Assembly: GCA_036501825.1 (NCBI GenBank)
Contig: DASXZP010000005.1
Location: forward strand, 1 to 64,000
Length of the DNA stretch: 64,000 bases
Reading direction: 5' to 3'
Source: JAFECT01 sp036501825
GTDB lineage: Bacteria > Pseudomonadota > Alphaproteobacteria > Caulobacterales > Caulobacteraceae
In this document: in pieces, positions 18,779 to 27,830 of the stretch
How positions within the stretch are numbered: position 1 is the first letter of the stretch
How the letters are laid out: every line of letters starts with the position of its first letter
Position numbers and translations under genes: made by a program
The notes under the pieces: model-generated
What the model was told of the DNA's origin: nothing
The model's database searches: none
What the model saw: only the letters and a program-made list of their open reading frames with translations

Positions 18779-20242
18779 ATGGCCTCCCCGACGACCGCCT
18801 TCCCCGCCTGGCAGCGCGACTTCGCCCTGCTCGCCCTCTCCGCTTTTGCCGCCTTCGCCCTGCCGTTGCTCTCCCTGTCGGTCCTGAACGACGGGGACAC
18901 CAATTGGCACGTGGCGACCGGCCAGTGGATCCTGGCGCACCGCGGGATCCCGGCGACCGATCCCTTCTCCTTCGCCGCGGTGGGCCGGCCCTGGGTCACC
19001 CATGAGTGGCTGTCCGAAGTGCTGATGGCCCTGGCCTACGCCGCCGCCGGGTGGAACGGCGTGCGGGTGCTGACGGCGATCGCCGCCACAGCGGCGGCGC
19101 TGCTCATGGCAAACCATGTCCGGCGCGAGGTCGGTTGGGTCACGGGCGCCGCCATTCTGACGCTCAGCTTCTGGGTGCTGGGGTCTCATGTCCAGGCGCG
19201 CCCGCACCTGATCGCCCTGCCGATTCTGATCCTGTGGACGCTCGAGCTGATGCGGGCGCGCGCAGCGGACCGGACGCCGGCGCTTTGGCTGCTGCCGGTC
19301 ATGGCGCTCTGGGCCAATCTGCACGGCAGTTTCGTCTTCGGCCTCGCCTTCACAGGCTTCTTCGCGCTCGAGGCTTTCTTCGCGGCGCAGGGCAGGCGCG
19401 TGCGCGTCGCCCTGAAGTGGGGGGGCTTCCTCGCCGCCTGCCTGGCGATGGCGCTGATCACGCCCAACGGCTTCGACGGCATGGTCTATCCGTTGAAGGT
19501 CATGGCCATGCCGCATCTGCAGGCCATTTCCGAGTGGCGGCCGGCGAACTTCGGCAAGTTCAACCCGGTAGAGGTCGCCCTGTTCGCCACCCTGGCCGCG
19601 GGGTTTTATTTCGGCGTGCGGATTGCGGCGGTCCGGCTCGCGCTGCTCCTGCTGCTTCTGCACATGACTCTGCAGCATCTGCGGCAGGAGATTGTGCTGG
19701 CTGCGGTGGGACCGCTGCTGCTCGCCGCGCCCTTTGGCCGCGCGCTCGGAGCACCGTCGTATCCGCCCGTAGATTGGCCGCCGTTGCGCGAACTGGCGGC
19801 GCCCGTGGCCGTGATCGCTGCGATCCTCCTGGGTCTCGCCGGTTGGCGCCTGACGCGGCCCGACGCGCGGAGAGATGCGACCAACGCGCCCGTCAGTGCG
19901 CTCAACCATGTGCCGGCGAGCCTCCGCGGCAAGCCCGTGTTCAACGACTATGGATTTGGCGGCTGGCTCATCTTCAACGGCGTCAAGCCTTTCATCGACG
20001 GCCGGTCCGATATGTACGGCGACGATCACCTCAAGACCTATCTGGACGTCGATTCAGCCACGCCGAAGACCGTGGACACGGTATTCTCGCGCTATGGAAT
20101 CCAGTGGGTCATCGTGCGGCCCAACAGCGGACTCCTGCGCGTGCTCGACGCGACGCCGGGTTGGCGGCGGCTCTACGCCGACCGCTGGGCCGTCGTAGAG
20201 GCTCGTGACATCGCGACAGACAACCGGCCCGAGTCGAACTAA
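18779..20242 (+). CDS. Polytopic membrane protein, GT-C-like (487 aa)
   Basis: About ten transmembrane segments with a large first periplasmic loop containing NDGDTNWHVATGQWIL and VTHEWLSEV, where the acidic pair and HEW resemble the catalytic loop position of GT-C enzymes. The C-terminal 120 residues form a soluble domain with NDYGFGGWLIF and FIDGRSDMYGD. This type of protein is common in alphaproteobacteria beside sugar-transfer genes. Activity is not demonstrated for the family as far as I know, so glycosyl transfer is an inference. The gene follows the previous one closely and is 9 bases from the next, so a single operon is likely. Confidence 0.75.
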   Translation: MASPTTAFPAWQRDFALLALSAFAAFALPLLSLSVLNDGDTNWHVATGQWILAHRGIPATDPFSFAAVGRPWVTHEWLSEVLMALAYAAAGWNGVRVLTAIAATAAALLMANHVRREVGWVTGAAILTLSFWVLGSHVQARPHLIALPILILWTLELMRARAADRTPALWLLPVMALWANLHGSFVFGLAFTGFFALEAFFAAQGRRVRVALKWGGFLAACLAMALITPNGFDGMVYPLKVMAMPHLQAISEWRPANFGKFNPVEVALFATLAAGFYFGVRIAAVRLALLLLLLHMTLQHLRQEIVLAAVGPLLLAAPFGRALGAPSYPPVDWPPLRELAAPVAVIAAILLGLAGWRLTRPDARRDATNAPVSALNHVPASLRGKPVFNDYGFGGWLIFNGVKPFIDGRSDMYGDDHLKTYLDVDSATPKTVDTVFSRYGIQWVIVRPNSGLLRVLDATPGWRRLYADRWAVVEARDIATDNRPESN

Positions 20243-20251
20243 GGGGAACCC

Positions 20252-22033
20252 GTGCAGTTCAAGCTCTCAAAGATCCCCGAACTCGTCACCAACCGCCAGC
20301 TGCTGGTGGTCACCTTGGTGGTCGGCGTCATCGTCAATGTCCAGCTGACGATCCAGCACCGGGACATCAGCCAGGCTCTGGGCGACACCGACGACGCTAT
20401 GCGTCTGGTCATGATGCGGGCCTTGATGCACGGGACCGGCTGGTACGACCAGCTCATCGTGCGCCTGCAGCCGCCGGTCGGAACGTGGATGCACTGGTCA
20501 CGCCTTCTCGACGGGGCGCTGGCCGCCATGACTTCGGTCTTCCACCTTTTCCTGCCCCAGGAGGCCGCGGAAAACCTGACGCGGCGCGTGTGGCCGGCGC
20601 TGTGGACTTTCCCGGCAATCGGTTGTGCGATCTGGATGGCGCGCCGGCTGGCCGGCGGCGCTGCGGTGGTGGTCGCCGCCCTGATCTTCGCGACCAACCT
20701 GCAGGTTTACGAACAGTTCATTCCGGGTCGGATCGACCATCACAATGTTCAGATCGTCATGACTCTGGTCGCCGCCGTCTGCACGATGGCGCGCGTGGAC
20801 CGGGCGCGTTGGGCAATTGCGGCGGGGATCGCAACCGGGCTCGGCCTGACCATCGGCATCGAAGCCCTGCCCTTCCAGGCCCTGATCGGCGCCGCCTACG
20901 GTCTTCGCGCGGCGATCGACCCGGACGACGCCAAAACGGCCCGCAACTATGCACTGGCGTTGGCGGGCGCGACGCTCGGATTCTTCGCGCTCGCTACGCC
21001 GCCGAGCCGTTGGCCGCTTTCATTCTGCGATGCGCTTGGGCTGAACCTCATCGTCGCGATCCTCATCGCCTCTGCCGGCTTGATCGCGCTATGGGCCTGG
21101 GGCGGCAGGTTGTCGCTTCGCCTGCGCATCGGCGCGCTGGCGGGCTTGGGCGTTATCGCCGCCGGCGCGTACCTTTCAATGCATCCGGCCTGCATCAGAG
21201 GACCCTTCGCCGCGGTCGATCCGCGCCTGGTGCCCATCTGGTTCAACAACATCGAAGAGCTTTTGTCCTGGCCCCAACTTCTACGCGGCCAGTTCACCAC
21301 CGCCATGGCGACGATCAGCGCGAGTGTGTTGAGCGTCGCCGGCGCGATCTATCTAGCGTGGCAGACGCGCCGCGCGCTGGATCCGGCGGTGTTGTTCGCG
21401 CTCGCGGCGACGTTGATGGCGGCGGCGATGGCCGAACACGCGTTCCGGATGCAGGACTATGTGTTCTGGCTGGGCTTTCCCACCTTCGCCGCAGCAATCA
21501 CCGTGCTGGGGCGGCAGTTCGCGAAAAACCTTCTGATCCCTGTCGGGATCGCCGCGATCGTGCTGTCGCCTTTTGTCGTCGGCACGGCGCTCAGCAAGAC
21601 GATCGAGGCGGTCCAGCCCAAGGCCACGGATTCAAATCCGCACCCGCATCGCGACCAGTGCGTGAACAAGCCGGCCTACCGCCGGCTCGCGGCGCTGCCG
21701 CCCGGGATCGTCGCCGGCGATATCGACTTCGGACCGTTCATCCTCGCCTACACGAAGGACTCCGTGCTGGCCGCGCCCTACCACCGCATGTCCTTCGGCA
21801 TCTACGCGGAGCACGAGGCGGAGACCGGGCCGGCAGACCAAGCTGAGGCGCGAATGCGCGCGCTGAACGTCGCCTATGTCGTGGAGTGCCCGGCCTATGT
21901 CCTGAGGGGCGGTCCGGACAGTTTCCAGGTCAAGCTGCAGAGCGGCGACACGCCGCCTTGGCTGCGCCTTGTGTCGAAGCCCGGCGAGGTGCTGCAGGTC
22001 TATGAAGTGCTGCCGCCCGCCCGCCCCCGCTAA
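20252..22033 (+). CDS. Polytopic GT-C/oligosaccharyltransferase-like membrane protein (593 aa)
   Basis: Starts with GTG at 20252 behind AAGGGG. It has one N-terminal helix, then a loop with LGDTDDAMRLVMMRAL, and after two more helices the loop PGRIDHHNVQIVM. An acidic pair in the first loop and a D-H-H in the second are placed as in STT3/AglB-type GT-C folds. The WWDYG-type signature of true oligosaccharyltransferases is absent from the roughly 180-residue C-terminal periplasmic domain. The best call is a GT-C fold enzyme that uses a lipid-linked sugar. Its 3' end overlaps the convergent regulator by four bases. Possible substrates are surface proteins such as the adhesins and pili in this window. 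Confidence 0.75.
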   Translation: MQFKLSKIPELVTNRQLLVVTLVVGVIVNVQLTIQHRDISQALGDTDDAMRLVMMRALMHGTGWYDQLIVRLQPPVGTWMHWSRLLDGALAAMTSVFHLFLPQEAAENLTRRVWPALWTFPAIGCAIWMARRLAGGAAVVVAALIFATNLQVYEQFIPGRIDHHNVQIVMTLVAAVCTMARVDRARWAIAAGIATGLGLTIGIEALPFQALIGAAYGLRAAIDPDDAKTARNYALALAGATLGFFALATPPSRWPLSFCDALGLNLIVAILIASAGLIALWAWGGRLSLRLRIGALAGLGVIAAGAYLSMHPACIRGPFAAVDPRLVPIWFNNIEELLSWPQLLRGQFTTAMATISASVLSVAGAIYLAWQTRRALDPAVLFALAATLMAAAMAEHAFRMQDYVFWLGFPTFAAAITVLGRQFAKNLLIPVGIAAIVLSPFVVGTALSKTIEAVQPKATDSNPHPHRDQCVNKPAYRRLAALPPGIVAGDIDFGPFILAYTKDSVLAAPYHRMSFGIYAEHEAETGPADQAEARMRALNVAYVVECPAYVLRGGPDSFQVKLQSGDTPPWLRLVSKPGEVLQVYEVLPPARPR

Positions 22034-22407
22034 AGCAGGTGCAAGGCCGTCGCGGTGAGCACGGTGGGCGAGGTGGTCACCGCTTCGCCGTCGGCGTTGG
22101 AGGCGAACAGGACGCCGGCGGCGCGGAAGGCCTTCAGGATACGCGCGGCCGTGTGGCCCGATGCCCGCAGCTCACCGTCGACCGCTTCGATTCGAGCCAC
22201 GGTCGGCGCCGCCACCCCGGCGAATCCCGCCAGGTCCTTCTGGGTCCAGCCCAGCAGGGCGCGGGCGGCCTTGATCTGGCGCACCGAGACGCCGGCCCCG
22301 ACCCGGCGCGAGCGGCGGCGCGCGGCCGCCAGGCTGTTGTCGGCTTTGTCGTCCCGCTCACCCAATGGGGCAGGTTCAGAGCCGAAGCCCTGGTTGACCG
22401 TCGCCAC
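22030..22407 (-). CDS. XRE/Cro-type helix-turn-helix regulator
   Basis: The C-terminal half carries an HTH: VRQIKAARALLGWTQKDLAGFAGVA followed by a recognition helix in PTVARIEAVDG, then RILKAFRAAGVLF, a layout frequent in small alphaproteobacterial repressors. The GTG at 22407 is used because GGGGGA lies six bases upstream. A longer in-frame ATG at 22491 lacks this. The 125-residue protein has no visible ligand domain. It is convergent with the membrane glycosyltransferase operon and lies just downstream of the second cpaF, so the target is not evident. Confidence 0.8.
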   Translation of the reverse strand: MATVNQGFGSEPAPLGERDDKADNSLAAARRRSRRVGAGVSVRQIKAARALLGWTQKDLAGFAGVAAPTVARIEAVDGELRASGHTAARILKAFRAAGVLFASNADGEAVTTSPTVLTATALHLL

Positions 22408-22531
22408 TTGAAATCCCCCAAACCCTAGACGCTTGTGCGCGTTAACCCCAATGCGCGACGGCATGGGCCGACATTCGCCGGGGCAAGACAATGCCCCACC
22501 TTAGGTAGTCGAAGGATGGCTAGCAACACGT

Positions 22532-23866
22532 CTAGCGCGCGATCGCGGCGAGGTCCTTGGGCATCGGCAGATTATTGACCCCGAACTTCTCGTAGAACCG
22601 GGGCCGAAGCCCGGTCGAGACGAACCGGCCCTGCACCTTGCCGTCCAATCCGACGCCGACCTGGTCGTAGCGAAGCAACTCCTGGATGGTGACCACGTCG
22701 CCCTCCATGCCGACGATTTCCTGGATCGTGACCAGGCGACGGGAGCCGTCCACCATCCGGCGCAGATGGACCACCAGGTCGATGGCGCTGGCGATCTGCG
22801 AGCGGACCGTCCGCAGCGGGATGTCGATGCCGGCCATCCCCACCATCTGCTCCAGGCGGGCAAGGGCGTCCCGGGGCGTGTTGGCGTGCACCGTGGTCAT
22901 CGAGCCGTCGTGCCCGGTGTTCATGGCCTGCAACATGTCGAAGGCCTCGCCGGCCCGCACTTCGCCCAGGATAATTCGATCCGGACGCATGCGCAGGGCG
23001 TTGACCACCAGGTCCCGCTGGGTAACCCGGCCCTGCCCGTTCAGGTCCGCCGGACGGGTTTCCAGACGCACCACATGGCGCTGCTGCATCTGCAGCTCGG
23101 CCGCATCCTCGATCGTAACGATCCGCTCCCGCGTCCCGATCGCCCGCGACATGGCGTTGAGCAGGGTCGTCTTGCCCGTGCCCGTGCCGCCGGAAATCAG
23201 GATGTTGAGCTTCGCCTTGACCACATTCGACAGGAGGTCGGCGCAACCGCGAGGCATGGTCTGGTTGGCGACCAGCCGGTCGAGGTCGAACGGCACATGG
23301 GCGAACTTGCGGATGGAGAGCTGAACCCCGTCGACGGCGATCGGCGGACACACGGCGTTCACCCGCGAGCCGTCCGGCAGGCGTGCGTCGACCAGGGGAT
23401 GCGCAGCGTCGATACGGCGGCCGACTTTTTCCGCGATGCGCTGGACCACGCGCAACAGGTGTTTTTCGTCGTTGAAGCGGACGTCGGTGAGTTCGATCAG
23501 GCCTTCGCGCTCGACGTAGACCTCGTCGCAGGTGTTGACCATGATGTCGCCGACGGTCGGATCGGCAAGCAGCGGGTCCAGCGGACCGAACCCCAGGAAC
23601 TCGCTCATCAGGTCGTCGAGCAGCATCTCGCGCTCAGGCGGCTTCACCATCGGCGACTGGCGCGCGATGGCCGCCTCACAAGCTTGTTTCACGACCTCGT
23701 TCACGCGCTCGGCGGGTTGGCGCTCGAGCGCGCGCGCGCTGAGGCGCTCGGCGAGATCGTCGTATATCTGGGCCTTCAGCCGGATGTAGGCGGGGGTCTT
23801 CGGCGGCGTCGAGAGCGTGCGCTCGGCGCCGGGAATGTCAGGTGCATCGAAGGGATGCCGCGTCAC
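22532..23866 (-). CDS. Second CpaF/TadA-type secretion ATPase
   Basis: Hexameric ATPase family powering Tad pilus extension and retraction at the inner membrane. Walker A is SGGTGTGKTTLLNAM (about residue 227). The Walker B region is DRIILGEVRAGEAFDML (about 297), followed by the family NTGHDGSMTTVHANTPRDAL. The N-terminal all-helical part and the LGFGPLDPLL segment are typical of CpaF. It is a paralogue of the cpaF at 29784-31127 but lies at the far end of the locus, after the CPBP protease. The start is uncertain: TTG 23968 opens the frame, and the GTG at 23866 is taken here. It may serve an alternative assembly of the same pilus or the extra tadE/tadG modules; this is inferred. Confidence 0.9.
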   Translation of the reverse strand: MTRHPFDAPDIPGAERTLSTPPKTPAYIRLKAQIYDDLAERLSARALERQPAERVNEVVKQACEAAIARQSPMVKPPEREMLLDDLMSEFLGFGPLDPLLADPTVGDIMVNTCDEVYVEREGLIELTDVRFNDEKHLLRVVQRIAEKVGRRIDAAHPLVDARLPDGSRVNAVCPPIAVDGVQLSIRKFAHVPFDLDRLVANQTMPRGCADLLSNVVKAKLNILISGGTGTGKTTLLNAMSRAIGTRERIVTIEDAAELQMQQRHVVRLETRPADLNGQGRVTQRDLVVNALRMRPDRIILGEVRAGEAFDMLQAMNTGHDGSMTTVHANTPRDALARLEQMVGMAGIDIPLRTVRSQIASAIDLVVHLRRMVDGSRRLVTIQEIVGMEGDVVTIQELLRYDQVGVGLDGKVQGRFVSTGLRPRFYEKFGVNNLPMPKDLAAIAR

Positions 23867-23985
23867 GCTCAGACCCGCCCTTCCGCCAGGGAGGGGGCGC
23901 CCGACGCGCCGCTCCGAGCCCCCTTTGTGCTCATTAACGAGACTGGACTCGTTTGTCGCCAATCGCAATCAGCCCGTGCTTTCGT

Positions 23986-24906
23986 TTACCCTTGTTTGGG
24001 TATGATCGGGCGGGTTCGCGCATAGACCAAAACGGTCACAAGGGCGAGACAGACGGCCTCGACGCCCACGTCGGACCATGCGAGGCCATTCGTGTGCTGA
24101 GTAAAAATACCCGGCGCGCCCTTGAACACGTCGTTGGTCGAAACCACCACCACGCCATCCCAGAAATTGTTGGCCAGATGCATGCCGAAACCAAAGGCGA
24201 GGCTCCTGGTGCGGATGGCGATCAGGGTGGTCGCGAAGCCGAACACCGTCGCCGAGGCCGCGGCGAGCAGTCCGTCCGGCGGATTACTCAGATGGACCGA
24301 CCCGAACATCAGCGCCGCGAGAATGGCCGTCGCCACGGGATTCTTGGTTGCGAGCAACCAGCCCTGAGCCACCCAGCCTCTGAAGATGAATTCCTCGGTG
24401 AAGGTCTGTACCGAGAGGCCTGCGATCGCCGCCGCCGCGAGGGGGAGAGTCGCCGCCGACAAGGTTAGGGTGAACCCCTTCGGCGCGATGAACCAGTCGA
24501 CGGCCGTGCCGGCGGCAACGAGCACCATCCAGATGACGGCGCCCAGAACAAACAGGTCCCACCGCCAGCGTCCGATCAGGTCGCCGAAGCGTTTGTTTTG
24601 GATCAAGCGCGCGGCCAGCCAGAGCCCGACCAGGTAGCAGCCGAACAAAACGCCGGCCAACAGGAAGAACACAGGTGGGTTGGTGGGCTTTTCCGCAAGC
24701 TCCAGCAGCTTTTGCAGAGCGGCCTGGACCTGGAGCCCCTGGTGCAGGCACAGCCATGCCGCCAGGGCGACGAACACGATGATCTGCAGGACCAGGGCGA
24801 AGACGATCGCGACGATGCCGGTCGCGATCCAGCGGAACCAATGACGCGAGCGGCCGCGGCGCGCGTAGTCGAGGAAGGTTTCGGGCGTGTCGGTCATGAT
24901 AACCAT
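23986..24906 (-). CDS. CPBP-family intramembrane metalloprotease (CAAX/Abi-like)
   Basis: Eight or so hydrophobic segments and the three conserved elements of the CPBP family: EEFIFRGW (about residue 169; the two Glu and Arg of motif 1), HLSNP (motif with metal-binding His, about 205) and GFGMHLANNFWDG (second His plus Asn). Members process or bind membrane peptides, and some act in signalling. The ATG at 24906 has GAAGG eight bases upstream; an ATG three codons later is also possible. It lies between cpaA and the second cpaF in the same orientation, so a role in pilus biogenesis or prepilin turnover is plausible but unproven. Confidence 0.85.
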   Translation of the reverse strand: MVIMTDTPETFLDYARRGRSRHWFRWIATGIVAIVFALVLQIIVFVALAAWLCLHQGLQVQAALQKLLELAEKPTNPPVFFLLAGVLFGCYLVGLWLAARLIQNKRFGDLIGRWRWDLFVLGAVIWMVLVAAGTAVDWFIAPKGFTLTLSAATLPLAAAAIAGLSVQTFTEEFIFRGWVAQGWLLATKNPVATAILAALMFGSVHLSNPPDGLLAAASATVFGFATTLIAIRTRSLAFGFGMHLANNFWDGVVVVSTNDVFKGAPGIFTQHTNGLAWSDVGVEAVCLALVTVLVYARTRPIIPKQG

Positions 24907-24924
24907 GATCGTCGCCTTCAGACT

Positions 24925-25437
24925 TTAAAGCGACGTGAAGGACGGCATCGGATAGTGCTGGAGCTGGGCCCAGACGGTAACCACGCCGCCAATGGCGATG
25001 GCCACGCCGTAGGGAATGCCCCGGCCGAAGTCGCCCTTGCCTTTCAGGGTGTACATGACCAGCGCCCGCCGGGGCCGGGTGGCCAGGCTGACCGCCGCGA
25101 TGCCGCCGCCGGCGAACACGGTGGCCAGGGTGAACAGCAGCATCCCGTTCAGGCCCGCGAACAACGCCACCGCGGCGAACAGCTTGCAGTCGCCGGCGCC
25201 GATGACGTTGAAATAGTAGAGGGCGAAAGTGACGGCGAAGGCGATCCCGCCCGCCTCGAGCGCCGAGACCAGGGTCGAGCCGCGCTCGATCGCCGCTGAA
25301 ACGACGAACAGACCCAAGACCGCCAGCACGCAGGTGTTCGGGATCTTTCGGTCCTTGATGTCGCTGACCGACGCCCAGGTCAGCAGGCCGAGCAGGACCG
25401 CCGCGACGGCGTAGCGCGCGATATCAATGAGCGCCAT
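24925..25437 (-). CDS. cpaA: Prepilin peptidase CpaA (A24 family)
   Basis: Small form of the type IV prepilin peptidase that cleaves the Flp pilin leader (and probably TadE/TadG) at the inner membrane. The two catalytic aspartates are visible in VSDIKDRKIPN (about residues 24-34) and NVIGAGDCKL (GxGD, about 79-83). It has about five transmembrane helices, no N-terminal methylase zinc domain, and 170 residues, all as expected for CpaA/TadV. The start overlaps the end of the upstream TPR gene by 14 bases, so it is translationally coupled. Confidence 0.93.
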   Translation of the reverse strand: MALIDIARYAVAAVLLGLLTWASVSDIKDRKIPNTCVLAVLGLFVVSAAIERGSTLVSALEAGGIAFAVTFALYYFNVIGAGDCKLFAAVALFAGLNGMLLFTLATVFAGGGIAAVSLATRPRRALVMYTLKGKGDFGRGIPYGVAIAIGGVVTVWAQLQHYPMPSFTSL

Positions 25438-26317
25438 CGGGCGCCGCTTTGTCCTGGGCCTTCAGCCCTTCGACGACCTTCATGTTGTCCGCGGCCCGCG
25501 CATAGTACTCGCCCTTGGCCTTCATCGCCTGGTCGAGCAGGTCTTCGGCCTGAGTGTAATCTCCGCGCATAGCCGCTGCGAAGCCGGCGTTGTTCAGCAG
25601 GGCCGCCTGGTCGGCGGGCTCGCCGCCGGCGGTGGCGCGCGTGTAATCGCCCTTCATGGCGATGGCCAGGCGCAGATTGGTGCGCGCCTCGGCAAAGTCC
25701 GGCTTCTTCTTCAGCGCCGCGACGAAATCGATCACCGCCTCGTCGGCGCGCCGCTGCAGCAGGCGTGAATAGCCGCGGTTGTTCAGGACGATCGCGGACC
25801 CGCTGGAATCGATCATGGCGTGTTCGTACGCGGCTTCCGCCTGGGTCCATTCCTTGTGGTTGTCGAACTCGACGCCGAGGGCGTCCCACGCGCGCCATGC
25901 GGCCGGGTCCTGGGCGACCGCCTTTTGCAGCATCGCCATGGCTTCGTCAGAGCGGCCGAGCGCCGAAAGGGCGATGCCCTCGCCCTGGTAGGCGTGGCCG
26001 AGACTGTCCGGGGCGGTTTCGCCGCGTTTGTAGTCCGCCAGCGCGTCGCCCCAGTGCTGGTGCACAAGGTCGAGATCGCCGGCGAGCAGGGTGAGGCGCG
26101 GGTCCTTGCTGCCCGACAGGATCACCTGGTCGAGCATGCGGCCAGCATCGAGGTAGCGTTGTTCGTCGATGGCCTGCTGAATCTGCGTCACCGCCGCATC
26201 ATCGCCGGCAGGCTTTTTCTTGTCGTGACCGCCGAAGATGCCGGCGTGCGCCGAGGTCGCCGCGAGCACCGCCGCGGCGGCAAGGACCAGAACCATACGC
26301 TTACGGGTCATGACCAT
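25424..26317 (-). CDS. TadD-like TPR protein
   Basis: Exported protein with an N-terminal signal segment ending near SAHAG, then tetratricopeptide repeats over residues about 45-290 (for example GEGIALSALGRSDEAMAMLQKAVAQDP and LNNRGYSRLLQRRADEAVIDFVAALKKKP). TadD-family TPR proteins stabilise the secretin and scaffold the periplasmic part of Tad machines. Its start codon overlaps the stop of the upstream TPR/LytR_C gene by one base (TGATG), and its end overlaps cpaA. The family call is good; equivalence to TadD is inferred from position. Confidence 0.85.
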   Translation of the reverse strand: MVMTRKRMVLVLAAAAVLAATSAHAGIFGGHDKKKPAGDDAAVTQIQQAIDEQRYLDAGRMLDQVILSGSKDPRLTLLAGDLDLVHQHWGDALADYKRGETAPDSLGHAYQGEGIALSALGRSDEAMAMLQKAVAQDPAAWRAWDALGVEFDNHKEWTQAEAAYEHAMIDSSGSAIVLNNRGYSRLLQRRADEAVIDFVAALKKKPDFAEARTNLRLAIAMKGDYTRATAGGEPADQAALLNNAGFAAAMRGDYTQAEDLLDQAMKAKGEYYARAADNMKVVEGLKAQDKAAPDGAH

Positions 26318-27819
26318 CAGCCCCGACCAACGGGATGCTCGACCGCGTCGGCGCCGACCACCAGGGTCACGCCACGGCAGGCCTGTTCACACGCAGCCAA
26401 CTGCACCGGGATCGCCAGGGTGCGCGCCAGTCCCTGCGCTACGTCGTGATCACCGGCCTCGTAGTAGATGGTCGAGTGCTGACGGCTCGGCGTCGGCGGC
26501 GCGACGCGCGCGGTCCAGCCGAGGCTGGCCAGACGCGTGATTGTCGCCTTGGCGCCGTCCACACGGCCGGACGCGTCGATGACCGCGAGCGGATAGCCGG
26601 TCAGGCCAGGCGCCCGAGCCAACGCTACCATCGTCGGATGCGCCGCGCCTTCGAGGCGGAGCACGCCGGGCGCGACCTCGACGATACGGCCGCTCGAGGC
26701 CAGCAGGGCGGGCCCAGCGGCGCGGGGTGCGGGACCGTCCAGGGTCATCACCGAATGGGGCGCATAGGCGAGCGCGGCCGCCGTTTGACGCGGCCCAGGC
26801 ACCAACTTCACGCGGCCCGGTCCGTCGGGCACGACGCGTCCCATCTGCGGCGCCTCGTCGGCCGCGGCCGTTTGCAAGGTTGCGGCGACGGCCCGCGAGA
26901 TCGGCGCGCGCACCGGTTCGGCGGCGGCCTGGAAGCTATCGAGGGGCGATGCCGCCGCAACGTCGAGCGAGGAGTCATAGGCGGCGACCTGCACCGACAC
27001 GGTCTCATTCGCGGCGATCAGCAACGGTTGAGGCGCGGCGCCGTGGATCAGGGCTGGCCGTTCAGACGCCGGCAATTCAGGGGCGGCCAATTCAGGGGCG
27101 GTGGACGCGATCGTGTCCGCCGTACGATCGAGCAGAGCCCCCGGCAGATGCGCGGGCTGCAGCGCCTGGAGCTGCAACGACACCGTCTTCAACGTTGCAC
27201 TCTCAGTCGGCCAGATGCGCAGCGGCGCCGGCTTGACCGGCGCCGGTTTCGGCGCCGCGGAAGCGACTGTCACCGGTGCGGCGGCGGGCGCGGATCTCAC
27301 GACCGGAGCCGGGGCCGGGGCCGAAGTCGGCGTTGGAGCGGCGGACGCCGTGCGCACCTCAGCCGGAGTGGCAAAGCGATCGCCGGCAGCCGCCCGCGCC
27401 TGGAGCACGCGCGAGTAGGATTCGTTGTTGGCGACAATGCTTGAACCCGGGTCGAGCGCTGCGGCTTGCGCGTAGTAGCGCCCACTCAGGTCGAAGCGGC
27501 CGAGCTTGTCGTAAACGACGCCGAAGGCGTTCAGGACGCGCACATCCTCAGGCGTCCGGTCGCGGGCCGCTTGCAACAGCTCCAGCGCGTTGCCGTAGTC
27601 GCGGCGGTCAATCGCCTTCACCGCATCAGCATAGAGTCCGTCGTCGACCGCGGCCTTCACCACATCGCTCGAAGGCGCCGATGGGCGCGACGCGAGCGTG
27701 GGCGCCGGCTTTGGCCCGACGTGAAGCCATGCGAAATGGTGCTGGATCGCCGCGCAATTTGCCGTCGCGAGCGCGGCTGAGCAGATAAGCAGGGAACGGA
27801 GGATTCGATGATGGGGCAT
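26317..27819 (-). CDS. TPR plus LytR_C-like domain protein of the Tad locus
   Basis: 500 residues. A signal-like N-terminus ends in LATANCAAIQ (a cysteine but a non-canonical lipobox with Asn at -1). A TPR pair follows at about 60-135 (RRDYGNALELLQAARDRTPEDVRVLNAFGVVYDKLGRFDLSGRYYAQAAALDP), then a long Ala/Pro-rich linker (about 150-390). The C-terminal domain at about 395-485 includes LTGYPLAVIDASGR, ITRLASLGW and STIYYEAGDHDVAQGLARTL, in the style of LytR C-terminal domains. It is probably a second periplasmic scaffold working with the adjacent TadD-like protein, perhaps linking the pilus to peptidoglycan. It is separated from tadC by 11 bases. Confidence 0.75.
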   Translation of the reverse strand: MPHHRILRSLLICSAALATANCAAIQHHFAWLHVGPKPAPTLASRPSAPSSDVVKAAVDDGLYADAVKAIDRRDYGNALELLQAARDRTPEDVRVLNAFGVVYDKLGRFDLSGRYYAQAAALDPGSSIVANNESYSRVLQARAAAGDRFATPAEVRTASAAPTPTSAPAPAPVVRSAPAAAPVTVASAAPKPAPVKPAPLRIWPTESATLKTVSLQLQALQPAHLPGALLDRTADTIASTAPELAAPELPASERPALIHGAAPQPLLIAANETVSVQVAAYDSSLDVAAASPLDSFQAAAEPVRAPISRAVAATLQTAAADEAPQMGRVVPDGPGRVKLVPGPRQTAAALAYAPHSVMTLDGPAPRAAGPALLASSGRIVEVAPGVLRLEGAAHPTMVALARAPGLTGYPLAVIDASGRVDGAKATITRLASLGWTARVAPPTPSRQHSTIYYEAGDHDVAQGLARTLAIPVQLAACEQACRGVTLVVGADAVEHPVGRG

Positions 27820-27830
27820 GGAAAGCCTCT

